Notes: a model not told the origin generated them from the letters alone. 64,000 nucleotides of DNA from Mycetocola_A sp015752285 (GCF_015752285.1 NZ_JADOUY010000001.1:124001-188000); one strand, 5' to 3'. Numbered from the stretch's first letter, positions 50,510-59,461 are shown. Translations and numbers: made by a program.

Positions 50510-52225
50510 ATGTCTTCTTCCCTGTCCACCAGCGCCGCAGCGCCCGTCATGAGCCACCGCCAGGTGCTCGAGGCGCTGTCCGGCCTCCTGCTCGGCATGT
50601 TCGTGTCGATCCTCGCCGGCACCGTCGTCTCCACCTCGCTTCCGCGCATCATCTCCGACCTCAACGGCGACCAGGCCGCATTCACCTGGGTCGTCACGTC
50701 GACGCTCCTGGCCACCACGGTGTCCACGCCGATCTGGGGCAAGTTCGCCGACCTGTTCAACCGCAAGCTGCTCATCCAGCTCTCGCTCATCCTCTTCGTC
50801 GTGGGCTCTGCCCTCGCCGGGTTCTCCCAGGACACCGCCACGCTCATCACCTTCCGCGTGTTCCAGGGCCTCGGTGCCGGTGGACTCACCGCGCTGAGCC
50901 AGATCATCATGGCCGACATCATCAGCCCGCGTGAACGCGGCCGCTATATGGGTCTGTTCGGTGCAGTCATGGCTGTCGGAACGATCGGGGGACCCCTGAT
51001 CGGCGGCATCATCACCGACACCCTCGGCTGGCGCTGGAACTTCTTCGTCGCGCTGCCGTTCGCCATCGCCGCGATCTTCCTGCTGCAGAAGACCCTGCAC
51101 CTGCCCAAGCGTGAGAGACAGGCCAGGGTCCGCATCGACTACCTCGGCGCTGCGCTCATCGCCGGCGGCGTCTCACTGCTGCTCATCTGGGTCACCATGG
51201 CCGGGAACCAGTTCGAGTGGGCCAGCTGGAACACCGCATGGATGGTCGCCCTCTCGGTTCTCCTCCTCGTCGCCGCTGTGATCGTCGAACTCAACGTGGC
51301 CGACCCGATCATCCCGATGTCGTTGTTCAAGAACCGCACGTTCACGCTCTCGGTCATCGCCTCCATCGCCGTCGGCGTCGCCATGTTCGGGACCTCCGTC
51401 TTCCTCGGCCAGTACATGCAGCTCGCCCGCGGCGCGACACCGACCGAGTCCGGCCTGCTGACCCTGCCGATGATCGGCGGTCTCCTGATCACCTCGACAG
51501 TGGTCGGCAACCTGATCAGCCGGTTCGGCGTCTGGAAGCCGTACATGATCGGTGGGTCGATCGCCCTGGCCGCCGGCATGTTCCTCATGGGCACGATCCA
51601 GTACGACACCAACTACGTGCTCGTCTCCGTCTACATGTTCATCCTCGGATCCGGCGTGGGCATGGTCATGCAGAACCTCGTCCTCATCGTCCAGAACGCC
51701 GTCGAGATCAAGCAGCTCGGTGTGGCCAGCTCCGGGATCGCCTTCTTCCGCAGCCTCGGTGGCACGATCGGGGTCTCGGTGATGGGCGCGATCCTCGCCA
51801 GCCAGGTCACCGGCCTCCTTTCCGACAAAGCGGATGCCCTCCAGGCCGAGATCGTCAAGCTCGGTGCACCGGGCGCGGCGATCGCCGAGTCGTTGCAGAG
51901 CGGCACGATCCCCCGGGTCAACGAGCTCCCGGTCGGTGTGCGGACGATCATCGAATCGGTATACGGCCAGGCAGTGGCAGACATCTTCCTCGTCGCCGCT
52001 CCGCTCGCCATCGTGACCCTCGTCGCGATCATCTTCCTGCCCAACCTCAGCCTCGGCACGAAGACGGCCGTCGAACGAATGGCCGAGAAGACCACGGCAG
52101 CGCAGGAGGCGGAGGAGATCCTCGTCGATGTCTCGACGGCATCCGTCGCCGTGGTGCGCGAGACTGGGCGTGACACGCGGATCGATTCGGATGCCGTGTC
52201 AGGCACAGATCGGAACCCACGATGA
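50510..52225 (+). CDS. DHA2-family MFS multidrug efflux transporter
   Basis: 571 residues, about 14 membrane segments. TVVSTSLPRIISDLNGDQAAF (motif D1), GKFADLFNRKLLIQLSL (motif A) and RVFQGLGAGGLTAL (motif B) identify the DHA2 group. Proton-driven export of drugs. ATG 50510 has TGGAG upstream. Overlaps the marR start as ATGA, so the two form an operon under the promoter at 50422. Confidence 0.93.
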   Translation: MSSSLSTSAAAPVMSHRQVLEALSGLLLGMFVSILAGTVVSTSLPRIISDLNGDQAAFTWVVTSTLLATTVSTPIWGKFADLFNRKLLIQLSLILFVVGSALAGFSQDTATLITFRVFQGLGAGGLTALSQIIMADIISPRERGRYMGLFGAVMAVGTIGGPLIGGIITDTLGWRWNFFVALPFAIAAIFLLQKTLHLPKRERQARVRIDYLGAALIAGGVSLLLIWVTMAGNQFEWASWNTAWMVALSVLLLVAAVIVELNVADPIIPMSLFKNRTFTLSVIASIAVGVAMFGTSVFLGQYMQLARGATPTESGLLTLPMIGGLLITSTVVGNLISRFGVWKPYMIGGSIALAAGMFLMGTIQYDTNYVLVSVYMFILGSGVGMVMQNLVLIVQNAVEIKQLGVASSGIAFFRSLGGTIGVSVMGAILASQVTGLLSDKADALQAEIVKLGAPGAAIAESLQSGTIPRVNELPVGVRTIIESVYGQAVADIFLVAAPLAIVTLVAIIFLPNLSLGTKTAVERMAEKTTAAQEAEEILVDVSTASVAVVRETGRDTRIDSDAVSGTDRNPR

Positions 52226-52671
52226 CCACAGGCACCGCGTCGGATGCCCACACGGCGATCGGCGACGTCGAGCATGAGTTCGGCCTGATCTTCAACCGGG
52301 TGCGCGGCCTCATGCGCGACCGGGCGGAACAGGTCCACCCGGATCTCCAGCCGCTCGGGTACAAGGTCCTCACCACACTCGTGCGATCCGGACGCCTGCA
52401 CGCCGGCGCGATCGGTGAACTGCTGATGACGGACAAGAGCACCATCAGTCGCACGGTGAAGCAACTCGAGGAACTCGGGCTCGTCGTGCGCGAGGCGGAT
52501 CCGGCCGATGGCCGAGCGACCTACCTGGCGGCGTCGGAGGATGGCGCCAGGCGGGTGGAGTGGATCAGGGCCGACGGCATGGAGAGGTGGCGGTCCCGTC
52601 TCGGTGAGTGGGAGACCGCCGACCTCACCAGGCTCGCCGAGTTGCTCGCGAAGCTCAACGAGTCGATCTGA
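52222..52671 (+). CDS. MarR-family regulator of the DHA2 efflux pump
   Basis: 149 residues. Winged-helix with LHAGAIGELLMTDKSTISRTVKQL as recognition part and READPADGRATYLAASEDG as wing. The ATG overlaps the MFS stop. The palindrome at 50438-50454 is its likely binding site, giving negative autoregulation relieved by pump substrates. Confidence 0.93.
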   Translation: MTTGTASDAHTAIGDVEHEFGLIFNRVRGLMRDRAEQVHPDLQPLGYKVLTTLVRSGRLHAGAIGELLMTDKSTISRTVKQLEELGLVVREADPADGRATYLAASEDGARRVEWIRADGMERWRSRLGEWETADLTRLAELLAKLNESI

Positions 52672-52682
52672 CCCGTCCGTGC

Positions 52683-53525
52683 TTAGCTGTCGCGCCAGGA
52701 GTGCTTCGGCGCGTAGTCGAGAATCCTCCGAGCTTTGTCGATCGACAGCAGTGTTTCGTGCTCGGAGACCTCGCGCTTCAGTGGCACGTCCGGGAATACC
52801 TCGGCGAGAAGTTCGGCGTTCGGCCGCGACGACACCGTGTCGGCTGCGGCGATGATGAACCGGTCGAAACCGACGCTCTCCAGTTCGAGCGCTCGCTGGA
52901 TCGCCTGAGCGCCGTCACGGGCGTCGATGTACCCCCACACGTTCCACTTGCGGTTCTTCGCGTCGTCGTCGTATGACGGGAAAGCCGCGTAGTCCTCGGG
53001 GTACATCACGTTGGAGAAGCGCAAGCCGATGATCTTGAGGTCCTGGTGCCAGCGGCAGAGTTCGATCGCCATCTGTTCCTCGAGGTGCTTGACGAGGGAG
53101 TAGGTGCTCTCAGGGCGAGCCGGGTATTCCTCGTCCACCGGGATGTATGGCGGCGGAACGTCGAACGGCAGGCCGAGCACGGTCTCGCTCGACGCGTAGA
53201 CCACGTTGCGGATCCCGGCCCTGATGGCGCCGTGGAAGACGTTGTAGCTGGCGAGGATGTTGTTGTGGAACGTCGCGACATCGCTGGTCAGCCCAGGAGC
53301 CGGGATGGCGGCGAGGTGCACGATGGCGTCGAATCCGCTGTGCTGGTCGTCGACCCCCATGATCGCGTCGACGGTCTGACCGTAATCGGTGAGGTCGACC
53401 CGCACGAACCCCGGACCCCGCTCGCCGTTCGTGTCGAGGTTGATCACCTCGAGTCCCGCGTTCCTCAGCTCCCGTACGACGGTCGCGCCCAGTTTTCCTG
53501 ATCCTCCGGTGACAGCAATTCTCAT
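52683..53525 (-). CDS. NAD-dependent epimerase/dehydratase family protein
   Basis: 280 residues of an extended SDR. Nucleotide motif VTGGSGKLGATVV (5-17), active-site STYSLVKHLEEQM (Tyr-x3-Lys) and a substrate part with GLRFSNVMYPEDYAAFPSYD. Could act on a nucleotide sugar or a sugar acid (uronate-dehydrogenase-like). CAGACT ends six bases before ATG 53525, with no Shine-Dalgarno, so a leaderless mRNA is possible. Converges with marR. Confidence 0.88.
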   Translation of the reverse strand: MRIAVTGGSGKLGATVVRELRNAGLEVINLDTNGERGPGFVRVDLTDYGQTVDAIMGVDDQHSGFDAIVHLAAIPAPGLTSDVATFHNNILASYNVFHGAIRAGIRNVVYASSETVLGLPFDVPPPYIPVDEEYPARPESTYSLVKHLEEQMAIELCRWHQDLKIIGLRFSNVMYPEDYAAFPSYDDDAKNRKWNVWGYIDARDGAQAIQRALELESVGFDRFIIAAADTVSSRPNAELLAEVFPDVPLKREVSEHETLLSIDKARRILDYAPKHSWRDS

Positions 53526-53592
53526 GCGACCAGTCTGGTGTATCGGGCGGATACCGGGAATGGGATTGCGCCCGGCGTGGTTTGCTGGTGGT

Positions 53593-53853
53593 ATGCAGCT
53601 CGTCCTCTACACCTCCGCGTTCTGTGCGCCGTGCGCTCAGGCCCGCGCCGTCCTCGCGGATGCCGCCAGGCTCGTTCCCCAGGCTCGGATCGTCGAACGA
53701 GACGTGGCCCGTGACAACGCGATCGCCGCCGACGACGGCATCCGTATGACACCGACCGTCGTCGTGCTCGACGACAGTGACACCGAGGTGTTCCGCGCCA
53801 CCGGAGTCCCCACCCTCAACCAGGTCCTGGCCGCCGCCGCGAAGGCCCTGTAG
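53593..53853 (+). CDS. small thioredoxin/glutaredoxin-fold protein
   Basis: 86 residues. The thioredoxin-like LVLYTSAFCAPCAQARAVL places a CxxC pair at residues 11 and 14, and cis-proline is in RMTPTVVVLDDSD. Cytoplasmic disulfide oxidoreductase or monomeric thioredoxin-like protein. The ATG at 53593 is set by the domain start; ribosome site weak. Divergent from the epimerase gene. Confidence 0.82.
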   Translation: MQLVLYTSAFCAPCAQARAVLADAARLVPQARIVERDVARDNAIAADDGIRMTPTVVVLDDSDTEVFRATGVPTLNQVLAAAAKAL

Positions 53854-53915
53854 GCGGACGCGCCGGGGAAGAGGAACTGTCCGGCGTGTCGGCATCCGGC
53901 AGGCAGAATAGAGGG

Positions 53916-54545
53916 GTGCCAACCACCTACCTCGATCGCCTCGTCGCTGACTCGACGGACCGGGTGGCGTGGCTGCGTGCCCGCTCTCGCGGAATCACCG
54001 CGACCGATGTCGCCCGTCTCTCCGGCCCCGCGGCCATCTCGGCCGTCGCGACCGAGAAACTGGGCGGTGGTCCGGGCTTCTCGGGCAACGCGTACACCGA
54101 TCACGGCCGGGCACGTGAGCCGGAGATCGCGCGCTGGGTGGCCGCAACCCACGGCATCACCCCGTCGTCAGCGCTTTTCCACGCCGAGATCGAGCGACGC
54201 CACCTGGCGACGCCCGACGGACTCGCCGTGACGGCATCGGGGGCTCTCGTTCTCGCCGAGATCAAGACGACGACGAAGCCGTGGCGCTCAGTTCCCCGCA
54301 ACTACCTGCGCCAGATCTGGTGGCAGCAATACGTCCTCGGCGCGGAGCGCACGCTCGTCGTGTGGGAAGAGCACGCGAACTTCGTTCCGGTCGGCGAGGA
54401 GCCCAACTGCCGGTGGATCGACCGCGACGACCGCGAGATCGCCACACTCGTCGGGCTCGCCAACAACCTCATCGATGAACTCCACCGTCGTACGACGCGG
54501 GTTTCGCGCTACCTGGTTCACGACGACCCGTACGACGTCCCGTAG
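53916..54545 (+). CDS. YqaJ-type (lambda exonuclease-like) nuclease
   Basis: 209 residues. The PD-(D/E)XK pattern is visible: RAREPEIARWVAAT, then PDGLAVTASGALVLAEIKTT (Asp and Glu-x-Lys) and NYLRQIWWQQYVLGAERTLV (YqaJ Gln-rich helix). Related to phage recombination exonucleases, but no phage genes surround it. GTG 53916 is preferred since CAGAAT ends six bases before it; a GTG at 53886 would add ten residues. Its stop lies one base from the convergent membrane-protein gene. Confidence 0.82.
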   Translation: MPTTYLDRLVADSTDRVAWLRARSRGITATDVARLSGPAAISAVATEKLGGGPGFSGNAYTDHGRAREPEIARWVAATHGITPSSALFHAEIERRHLATPDGLAVTASGALVLAEIKTTTKPWRSVPRNYLRQIWWQQYVLGAERTLVVWEEHANFVPVGEEPNCRWIDRDDREIATLVGLANNLIDELHRRTTRVSRYLVHDDPYDVP

Positions 54546-54546
54546 T

Positions 54547-55179
54547 TCAGGTTGCCGGCATCCGCCGACGGCTGAGCCAGACGACTCCCGCCCCGGTGAG
54601 CAGGATGACCGAGGCGATGGCGAGGATATACACGACCACGGCCCCGTAGCTACCCGGCTGCGCCGGGTTGAGGAACGGATACGGGTACCAGCCGGTGAGG
54701 GCACCCCGCAGCATCGTGTAGATCGACCACACGACCGGGTACACGACGATCACCCCGAGCCGATTCCACGGCACCGGAGTCCTGCCAGGTGAGAACAGCC
54801 AGACGAGCATGAGGTAGATCGGGGCGACGAGATGCAGGATCTCGTTTGACCAGCCCAGTGTCGAGACCTGATCGAGCGACACCTGCCTGAGCAGCAGGTT
54901 GTAGACCACCCCCGTCGTCGCCATGTAGGTCACCGTTGCGGCCAGGGCGAGACTGAACCAGGGCGGGTCCTTCGGCTGGGTGAAGCAGTACCAGGCACCG
55001 ACGAGCAGGCTGACCGCGGCGAGCACGTTGGACTGGATCGTGAAGAAGCTGAAGAAATTCGCGAAGAAGAACGAAACGTCTGGCAGATCGAAGGTGAGAC
55101 TGTGCAGCAACTGGGCGATGATCGCGGTGAGGATGACACCGGCAGCGACGATACGGAGAACCCCGAAGACTGTGCGCAT
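54547..55179 (-). CDS. Pr6Pr-family integral membrane protein
   Basis: 210 residues, six predicted membrane segments. FFFANFFSFFTIQSNVLAAV, NEILHLVAPIYLMLVWLF and YPVVWSIYTMLRG match the Pr6Pr (FAR-17a/AIG1-like) family of unknown function. ATG 55179 is preferred because TAGGGT ends six bases upstream (leaderless); GTG 55185 is the alternative. Confidence 0.85.
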   Translation of the reverse strand: MRTVFGVLRIVAAGVILTAIIAQLLHSLTFDLPDVSFFFANFFSFFTIQSNVLAAVSLLVGAWYCFTQPKDPPWFSLALAATVTYMATTGVVYNLLLRQVSLDQVSTLGWSNEILHLVAPIYLMLVWLFSPGRTPVPWNRLGVIVVYPVVWSIYTMLRGALTGWYPYPFLNPAQPGSYGAVVVYILAIASVILLTGAGVVWLSRRRMPAT

Positions 55180-55345
55180 GGCCACACCCTACCGACTCGC
55201 CCAGCATTCACCGGGCAACTGTTAGTCGTGTGGGAACGGCGCCGTAACACCGACGACTCATTGCCCGGGTTGACTGGGCGCATGGCAACGACGACTGGGG
55301 GCTCACGTGCGTGAAGGTGTGGGAATGACGTGGCAGACTCGGGGC

Positions 55346-56359
55346 ATGACGGCCACAACCGATGACCTTCCGGCGACCGGCGGAGACAGCAGCATTCCTG
55401 AAACGATGCTCGCCGCTGTGATCGACGCCCCTGGCGACCCTGATGCACTTCACCTCGCCAGCGTGCCCGCCCCGGCATCCTTCGTCTCCGAGTTCGTCGT
55501 GCGCGTACTCGCGGCGGGGATCAACCCGACGGATGCCAAGACGCGCGCTGGCGGCGGCGTCTCGGCCGGACTCAGCTATCCGGCGATCCTCGGCAACGAC
55601 TTCAGTGGCGTCGTCGTGAAATCACCGTATGAGGCCCACCCGCTCTCCCCCGGCACCGAGGTATACGGCATGGCCACTGTGCCGCGACTTCCGGGCACGT
55701 ACGCGCAGTACCTGGCGGTCTCCAGCCTTTCGGTCGCGCGCAAACCGCCGAGTCTCTCACACGTCGAAGCTGCAGGGGTGCCGTTGGCCGCCCTCACCGC
55801 CTGGGGCATGGTGGTCGAGGTCGCGAAGGCGCATCAGGGGCAACGGATGCTCATCCACGCCGGCAGTGGCGGGGTCGGGCACTTCGCGGTGCAGTTCGCC
55901 CGGTACTTCGGTGCCCACGTCATCGCCACCGGTTCAGGGCGCAACCAGGATTGGCTGCGCGAGCTCGGCGCCGCCGAAGTTCTCGACTACACGACCACCC
56001 GCTTCGACGAGGTGCTCACCCACATCGACGTCGTCATCGATCTCATCGGCAACGTGCACGACGACACCGGCAGTCGGTCACTTCGCGTTCTCAACCCGGG
56101 CGGGCTCATCGTGAACGCTCCGACCGGGAGCTGGCCGACGTTCCTCGACGAGGCCGCGGCTGCAGGTGTCCGCGCAACGACATACAAGGTCGCTCCGGAC
56201 GGAGGCACCCTGTCCACGATCACCCGGCTGCTCGAGTCAGGCGACGTGCGAGTGTTCGTCGACCAGGTCTTCGACCTTGCGGATGCCGCTGACGCCCACC
56301 GGGCACTCGAGTCCGGGCACACCCGCGGCAAGATCGTCCTCACCATTCCGTCGCACTGA
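55346..56359 (+). CDS. zinc-independent quinone oxidoreductase-like MDR family enzyme
   Basis: 337 residues of the medium-chain dehydrogenase/reductase superfamily. Catalytic-domain GINPTDAKTRAGGG, then a Rossmann fold with IHAGSGGVGHFAVQFARYFGA and C-terminal HRALESGHTRGKIVLTI. The zinc-binding cysteines are absent, so it is a NADPH:quinone reductase type. ATG 55346 is chosen because CAGACT ends six bases before it; GTG 55307 and ATG 55325 are alternatives. Confidence 0.87.
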   Translation: MTATTDDLPATGGDSSIPETMLAAVIDAPGDPDALHLASVPAPASFVSEFVVRVLAAGINPTDAKTRAGGGVSAGLSYPAILGNDFSGVVVKSPYEAHPLSPGTEVYGMATVPRLPGTYAQYLAVSSLSVARKPPSLSHVEAAGVPLAALTAWGMVVEVAKAHQGQRMLIHAGSGGVGHFAVQFARYFGAHVIATGSGRNQDWLRELGAAEVLDYTTTRFDEVLTHIDVVIDLIGNVHDDTGSRSLRVLNPGGLIVNAPTGSWPTFLDEAAAAGVRATTYKVAPDGGTLSTITRLLESGDVRVFVDQVFDLADAADAHRALESGHTRGKIVLTIPSH

Positions 56360-56377
56360 CGCTTCGGGGCGACCCGG

Positions 56378-56908
56378 TCAGAGCGACCGCTCCATCACGA
56401 AGTCACTCTCGAAATTCTCGCCGAGCTGGAACGTCTTCTCCCCGACAACGCTGAAACCGTTCTTCTCGTAAAAACGGAGGGCTCGGCCGTTCAGCTGGTT
56501 GACGCCCAGCCAGATGCCCGCCGAATCGGTCGATCGCGCGGCATCGAGCGTTGCGGCGATCAGCGGAGCCGAAACACCTCGACCGTGTGAGCCGGCGAGC
56601 ACGTAGACCTTGCTCAACTCGATCGTCGGTCGCACCGTGATGGCAGCGGCAACATCGGGATCGGCGGGTTCACCGCGTACGAGCATCGTGTAGCCGCATA
56701 ATCCTGCGTCGTCCTCGGCGACCACCAGCACTCGGCCGTGGTCGGCGAGGTAGTCGGCAAAACGCTCGGAACTCAACTGGGTGGCGATGAAATCCTGGAT
56801 ATCTTCCGGTGCGCTGTTCGGCGGGCAGGCGAGCGGAAAGGTGAGTCTCGCCAGCTCGGCCAGCCCGGCGGCATCCGTCGTCGTCGCCCGTCGTATTCTC
56901 AGATCCAC
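56378..56908 (-). CDS. GNAT-family N-acetyltransferase
   Basis: 176 residues. IRRATTTDAAGLAELARLTF at the N-terminus, motif A around IELSKVYVLAGSHGRGVSAPLI (acetyl-CoA-binding loop SHGRGVSA) and NGRALRFYEKNGFSVVGEKTF are characteristic. Substrate unknown. GTG 56908 follows a TAAAAT box by six bases. Converges with the oxidoreductase gene. Confidence 0.88.
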   Translation of the reverse strand: MDLRIRRATTTDAAGLAELARLTFPLACPPNSAPEDIQDFIATQLSSERFADYLADHGRVLVVAEDDAGLCGYTMLVRGEPADPDVAAAITVRPTIELSKVYVLAGSHGRGVSAPLIAATLDAARSTDSAGIWLGVNQLNGRALRFYEKNGFSVVGEKTFQLGENFESDFVMERSL

Positions 56909-56914
56909 CTCGCC

Positions 56915-56920
56915 ATTTTA
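56915..56920 (-). promoter_or_regulatory. -10 box for a predicted leaderless GNAT transcript
   Basis: Minus-strand TAAAAT ends six bases before GTG 56908. The clearest such example after the one before marR. Confidence 0.55.
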
Positions 56921-57010
56921 GAGCGAAACCTGCGGCAGTCTGGCGCGAGGGCTCCCCGGTGCGGTCGCCGTCGGCTGGTGTCCGGTCCGCCGGCACCGGC
57001 ATCGCACACG

Positions 57011-57045
57011 CAGAAGGGCCCCGCGGCAGCCGCGGGGCCCTTCTG
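57011..57045 (-). terminator. terminator of the rplK-rplA operon
   Basis: CAGAAGGGCCCCGCGG (57011-57026) pairs perfectly over 16 bases with 57030-57045 around the loop CAG, 16 bases after the rplA stop. Its flanks are T-poor outside the stem. Confidence 0.8.
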
Positions 57046-57061
57046 GTCGTCCTGGGAAGGA

Positions 57062-57751
57062 CTAGATGCTGTTGATGTCCATCGGGATGCCAGGACCGAA
57101 GGTGGTCGAGACGGTGCCCTTGAGGATGTAACGGCCCTTCGAGGAGGACGGCTTGAGGCGGTTGACCTCTTCGAGAGCCGACTGGATGTTCTCGTTGAGC
57201 TGCTCGGAGGCGAACGAGGCCTTGCCGACGACGAAGTGCACGTTGGAGTGCTTGTCGACGCGGAACTCGATCTTTCCGCCCTTGATCTCGTTGACGGCCT
57301 TGGCGACGTCCGGCGTCACTGTTCCGGTCTTCGGGTTCGGCATGAGGCCGCGGGGTCCGAGGACCTTACCGAGACGACCGACCTTGCCCATGAGCTCGGG
57401 GGTCGAGACAGCGGAGTCGAACGAGGTGTAGCCAGCGGCCACCTTCTCGATGAGCTCGTCGCCACCGACCTCGTCAGCGCCGGCCGCGAGAGCGGCCTCT
57501 GCTGCCGGGCCCGTTGCGAAGACGATGACGCGGGCGGTCTTACCGGTGCCGTGAGGAAGGATCACGGTACCGCGAACCATCTGGTCGGCCTTGCGGGGGT
57601 CGACACCCAACTTGAGGGCGACCTCGACGGTCGAGTCGAACTTGGCTGAGCCGGTCTCCTTGGCGAGAGCGACGGCCTCTTCTGCCGTGTAAACCTTGTC
57701 TGTGCCGATTTTGTCGGCTGCGGCCCGGTAGGCCTTTGACTTCTGTGCCAT
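57062..57751 (-). CDS. rplA: 50S ribosomal protein L1
   Basis: 229 residues. KAYRAAADKIGTDKVYTAEE, LKLGVDPRKADQMVRGTVIL, and the loop PRGLMPNPKTGTVTPDV are hallmarks of L1. Binds 23S rRNA at the L1 stalk. Follows rplK by about 100 bases and is closed by the strong terminator at 57011-57045. Confidence 0.98.
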   Translation of the reverse strand: MAQKSKAYRAAADKIGTDKVYTAEEAVALAKETGSAKFDSTVEVALKLGVDPRKADQMVRGTVILPHGTGKTARVIVFATGPAAEAALAAGADEVGGDELIEKVAAGYTSFDSAVSTPELMGKVGRLGKVLGPRGLMPNPKTGTVTPDVAKAVNEIKGGKIEFRVDKHSNVHFVVGKASFASEQLNENIQSALEEVNRLKPSSSKGRYILKGTVSTTFGPGIPMDINSI

Positions 57752-57850
57752 GTGAATTTCTCCAATTCGAGAATGTGGTCATTTGCGCCTGGCCGGCGCT
57801 GCCACGATAAATCTGAAGGCCGCGGGCGGAGCTCGAGGCCGAAAGAGGCT

Positions 57851-58282
57851 TTACGCCTCGGTGGTGATACCCATCGAGCGGGCGGTGCCTGCGATGATCT
57901 TCGAGGCGGCCTCGATGTCGTTCGCGTTGAGGTCGGCCATCTTGACCTCGGCGATTTCGCGGACCTGATCCTTGGTGAGCTTCGCGACCTTGACGGTGTG
58001 CGGGGTTCCTGAACCCTTGGCAACGCCTGCAGCCTTCTTGATCAGCTCAGCCGCCGGCGGGGTCTTGAGGATGAACGTGAACGAACGGTCCTCGTAGACG
58101 GTGATCTCCACCGGGATGACGTTTCCGCGCTGTGCTTCCGTCTGGGCGTTGTACGCCTTGCAGAATTCCATGATGTTCACGCCGTGCTGACCCAGGGCCG
58201 GGCCGATGGGCGGGGCCGGGTTGGCGGCGCCGGCCTTGATCTGAAGCTTGATCAGACCAGTAACCTTCTTCTTCGGTGCCAT
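57851..58282 (-). CDS. rplK: 50S ribosomal protein L11
   Basis: 143 residues. LIKLQIKAGAANPAPPIGPA, LGQHGVNIMEFCKAYNAQT and the C-terminal rRNA-binding KVAKLTKDQVREIAEVKMAD are diagnostic. Part of the GTPase-associated centre. Co-oriented with secE, nusG and rplA. Confidence 0.98.
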   Translation of the reverse strand: MAPKKKVTGLIKLQIKAGAANPAPPIGPALGQHGVNIMEFCKAYNAQTEAQRGNVIPVEITVYEDRSFTFILKTPPAAELIKKAAGVAKGSGTPHTVKVAKLTKDQVREIAEVKMADLNANDIEAASKIIAGTARSMGITTEA

Positions 58283-58370
58283 GTTTCTTCCTTCTTATTG
58301 GGTTTCGAGCTCCCGTCAGCTGACGGATGCTCTCCCGCCGGCCCGGTTGGGCCGCGGTGGATAGGGAAAT

Positions 58371-59369
58371 CTAAAGTTTGGTGACCTGGTCGAAGCTGAG
58401 CTCGACCGGGGTCTCGCGCTCGAAGAGGGAGACGAGCACGGTGAGCTTGCCGCTCTCCGGCTTGATCTCGCTGATCGAGCCGGGAAGGCCTGCGAACGAG
58501 CCTTCCTTGATCGTGATGGTCTCGCCGATCTCGAAGTCGACCTCCGCCGGAATGGCACGAGCGGTCTGGCCGCCCTTGCCGCCTGTGGACTTCGCCGGTG
58601 CGGTCTCCTTCACCTCGACGAGGCTCTTCAACATGGTGAAGGACTCTTCGAAGCGGAGAGGTGTCGGGTTGTGGGCGTTGCCCACGAACCCGGTCACACC
58701 GGGGGTGTGACGGACAACAGACCAGGAGTCTTCATTGAGATCCATGCGCACGAGCACGTAGCCCGGGATGCGCACGCGGGTGACCATCTTGCGCTGGCCG
58801 TTCTTGATCTCGACGACATCTTCCATCGGAACTTCGACCTGGTAGATGTAGTCGGCGACATCGAGCGAACCCTTGCGCTGCTCGATGTTGGCCTTCACCT
58901 TGCGCTCGAAGCCTGCGTAGGAGTGAATGACGAACCACTTGCCAGGAAGGCTGCGAAGCTCGGCGCGGAAGGCGTCGTACGGGTCGACGTCTGCAGCGTC
59001 CTCGGCGTCAGGCTCTTCACCGGTGTACGGCTCGACCTCGGGCTCCTCTGCGGCTTCTTCCTCAAGTTCGACCTCGACCTCGTCGCCGATCGCCAGCGAG
59101 GCGGCTTCGGCTTCAGCGGCTTCGTCGATCTCGAGAGCGTCGTCGACAACGGCATCGGCTTCGGGGTCGTTGGCCTCGGCGAGCGCGTCGAGCACGGCGT
59201 CGAGATCGACAGCGGCGTTCGGGTCTTCGACGTGCAGTGCTTCGTGCTCAGCGGGTTCGACGGACTGCTCCTGCGAGGCGAGCACGTTGCCCTCCTGCGC
59301 TTCGTCGTCCTCACTGGACTGCTCAGCGGCAGTCGCCCAGTCGACGTCGTCCAGTTTTCGCTCAGACAC
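58371..59369 (-). CDS. nusG: transcription termination/antitermination protein NusG with long acidic N-terminus
   Basis: 332 residues; usual NusG is about 180. The NGN domain starts near 143 (KWFVIHSYAGFERKVKANIE, IPGYVLVRMDLNEDSWSVVR) and the KOW domain near 278 (GETITIKEGSFAGLPGSISE). Residues 1-140 are a low-complexity Asp/Glu/Ala-rich tail. Such extensions occur in actinobacteria. Binds RNA polymerase and couples to Rho or ribosomes; role of the acidic tail not known. Start GTG 59369, following secE by about 90 bases. Confidence 0.96.
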   Translation of the reverse strand: MSERKLDDVDWATAAEQSSEDDEAQEGNVLASQEQSVEPAEHEALHVEDPNAAVDLDAVLDALAEANDPEADAVVDDALEIDEAAEAEAASLAIGDEVEVELEEEAAEEPEVEPYTGEEPDAEDAADVDPYDAFRAELRSLPGKWFVIHSYAGFERKVKANIEQRKGSLDVADYIYQVEVPMEDVVEIKNGQRKMVTRVRIPGYVLVRMDLNEDSWSVVRHTPGVTGFVGNAHNPTPLRFEESFTMLKSLVEVKETAPAKSTGGKGGQTARAIPAEVDFEIGETITIKEGSFAGLPGSISEIKPESGKLTVLVSLFERETPVELSFDQVTKL

Positions 59370-59461
59370 CTAAATCTCATTCCTGTTTGCTTTACTTCGG
59401 TGGCGAGCTTCGCTGCCACCATTCGTTGTCGATCGCGTTCGACCGGATGCGGCCTGACGGC

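Noticed and set aside
53916..54545. Prophage remnant around the YqaJ-type nuclease
   Set aside because: No integrase, capsid, terminase or attachment-site repeats; neighbours are ordinary chromosomal genes.
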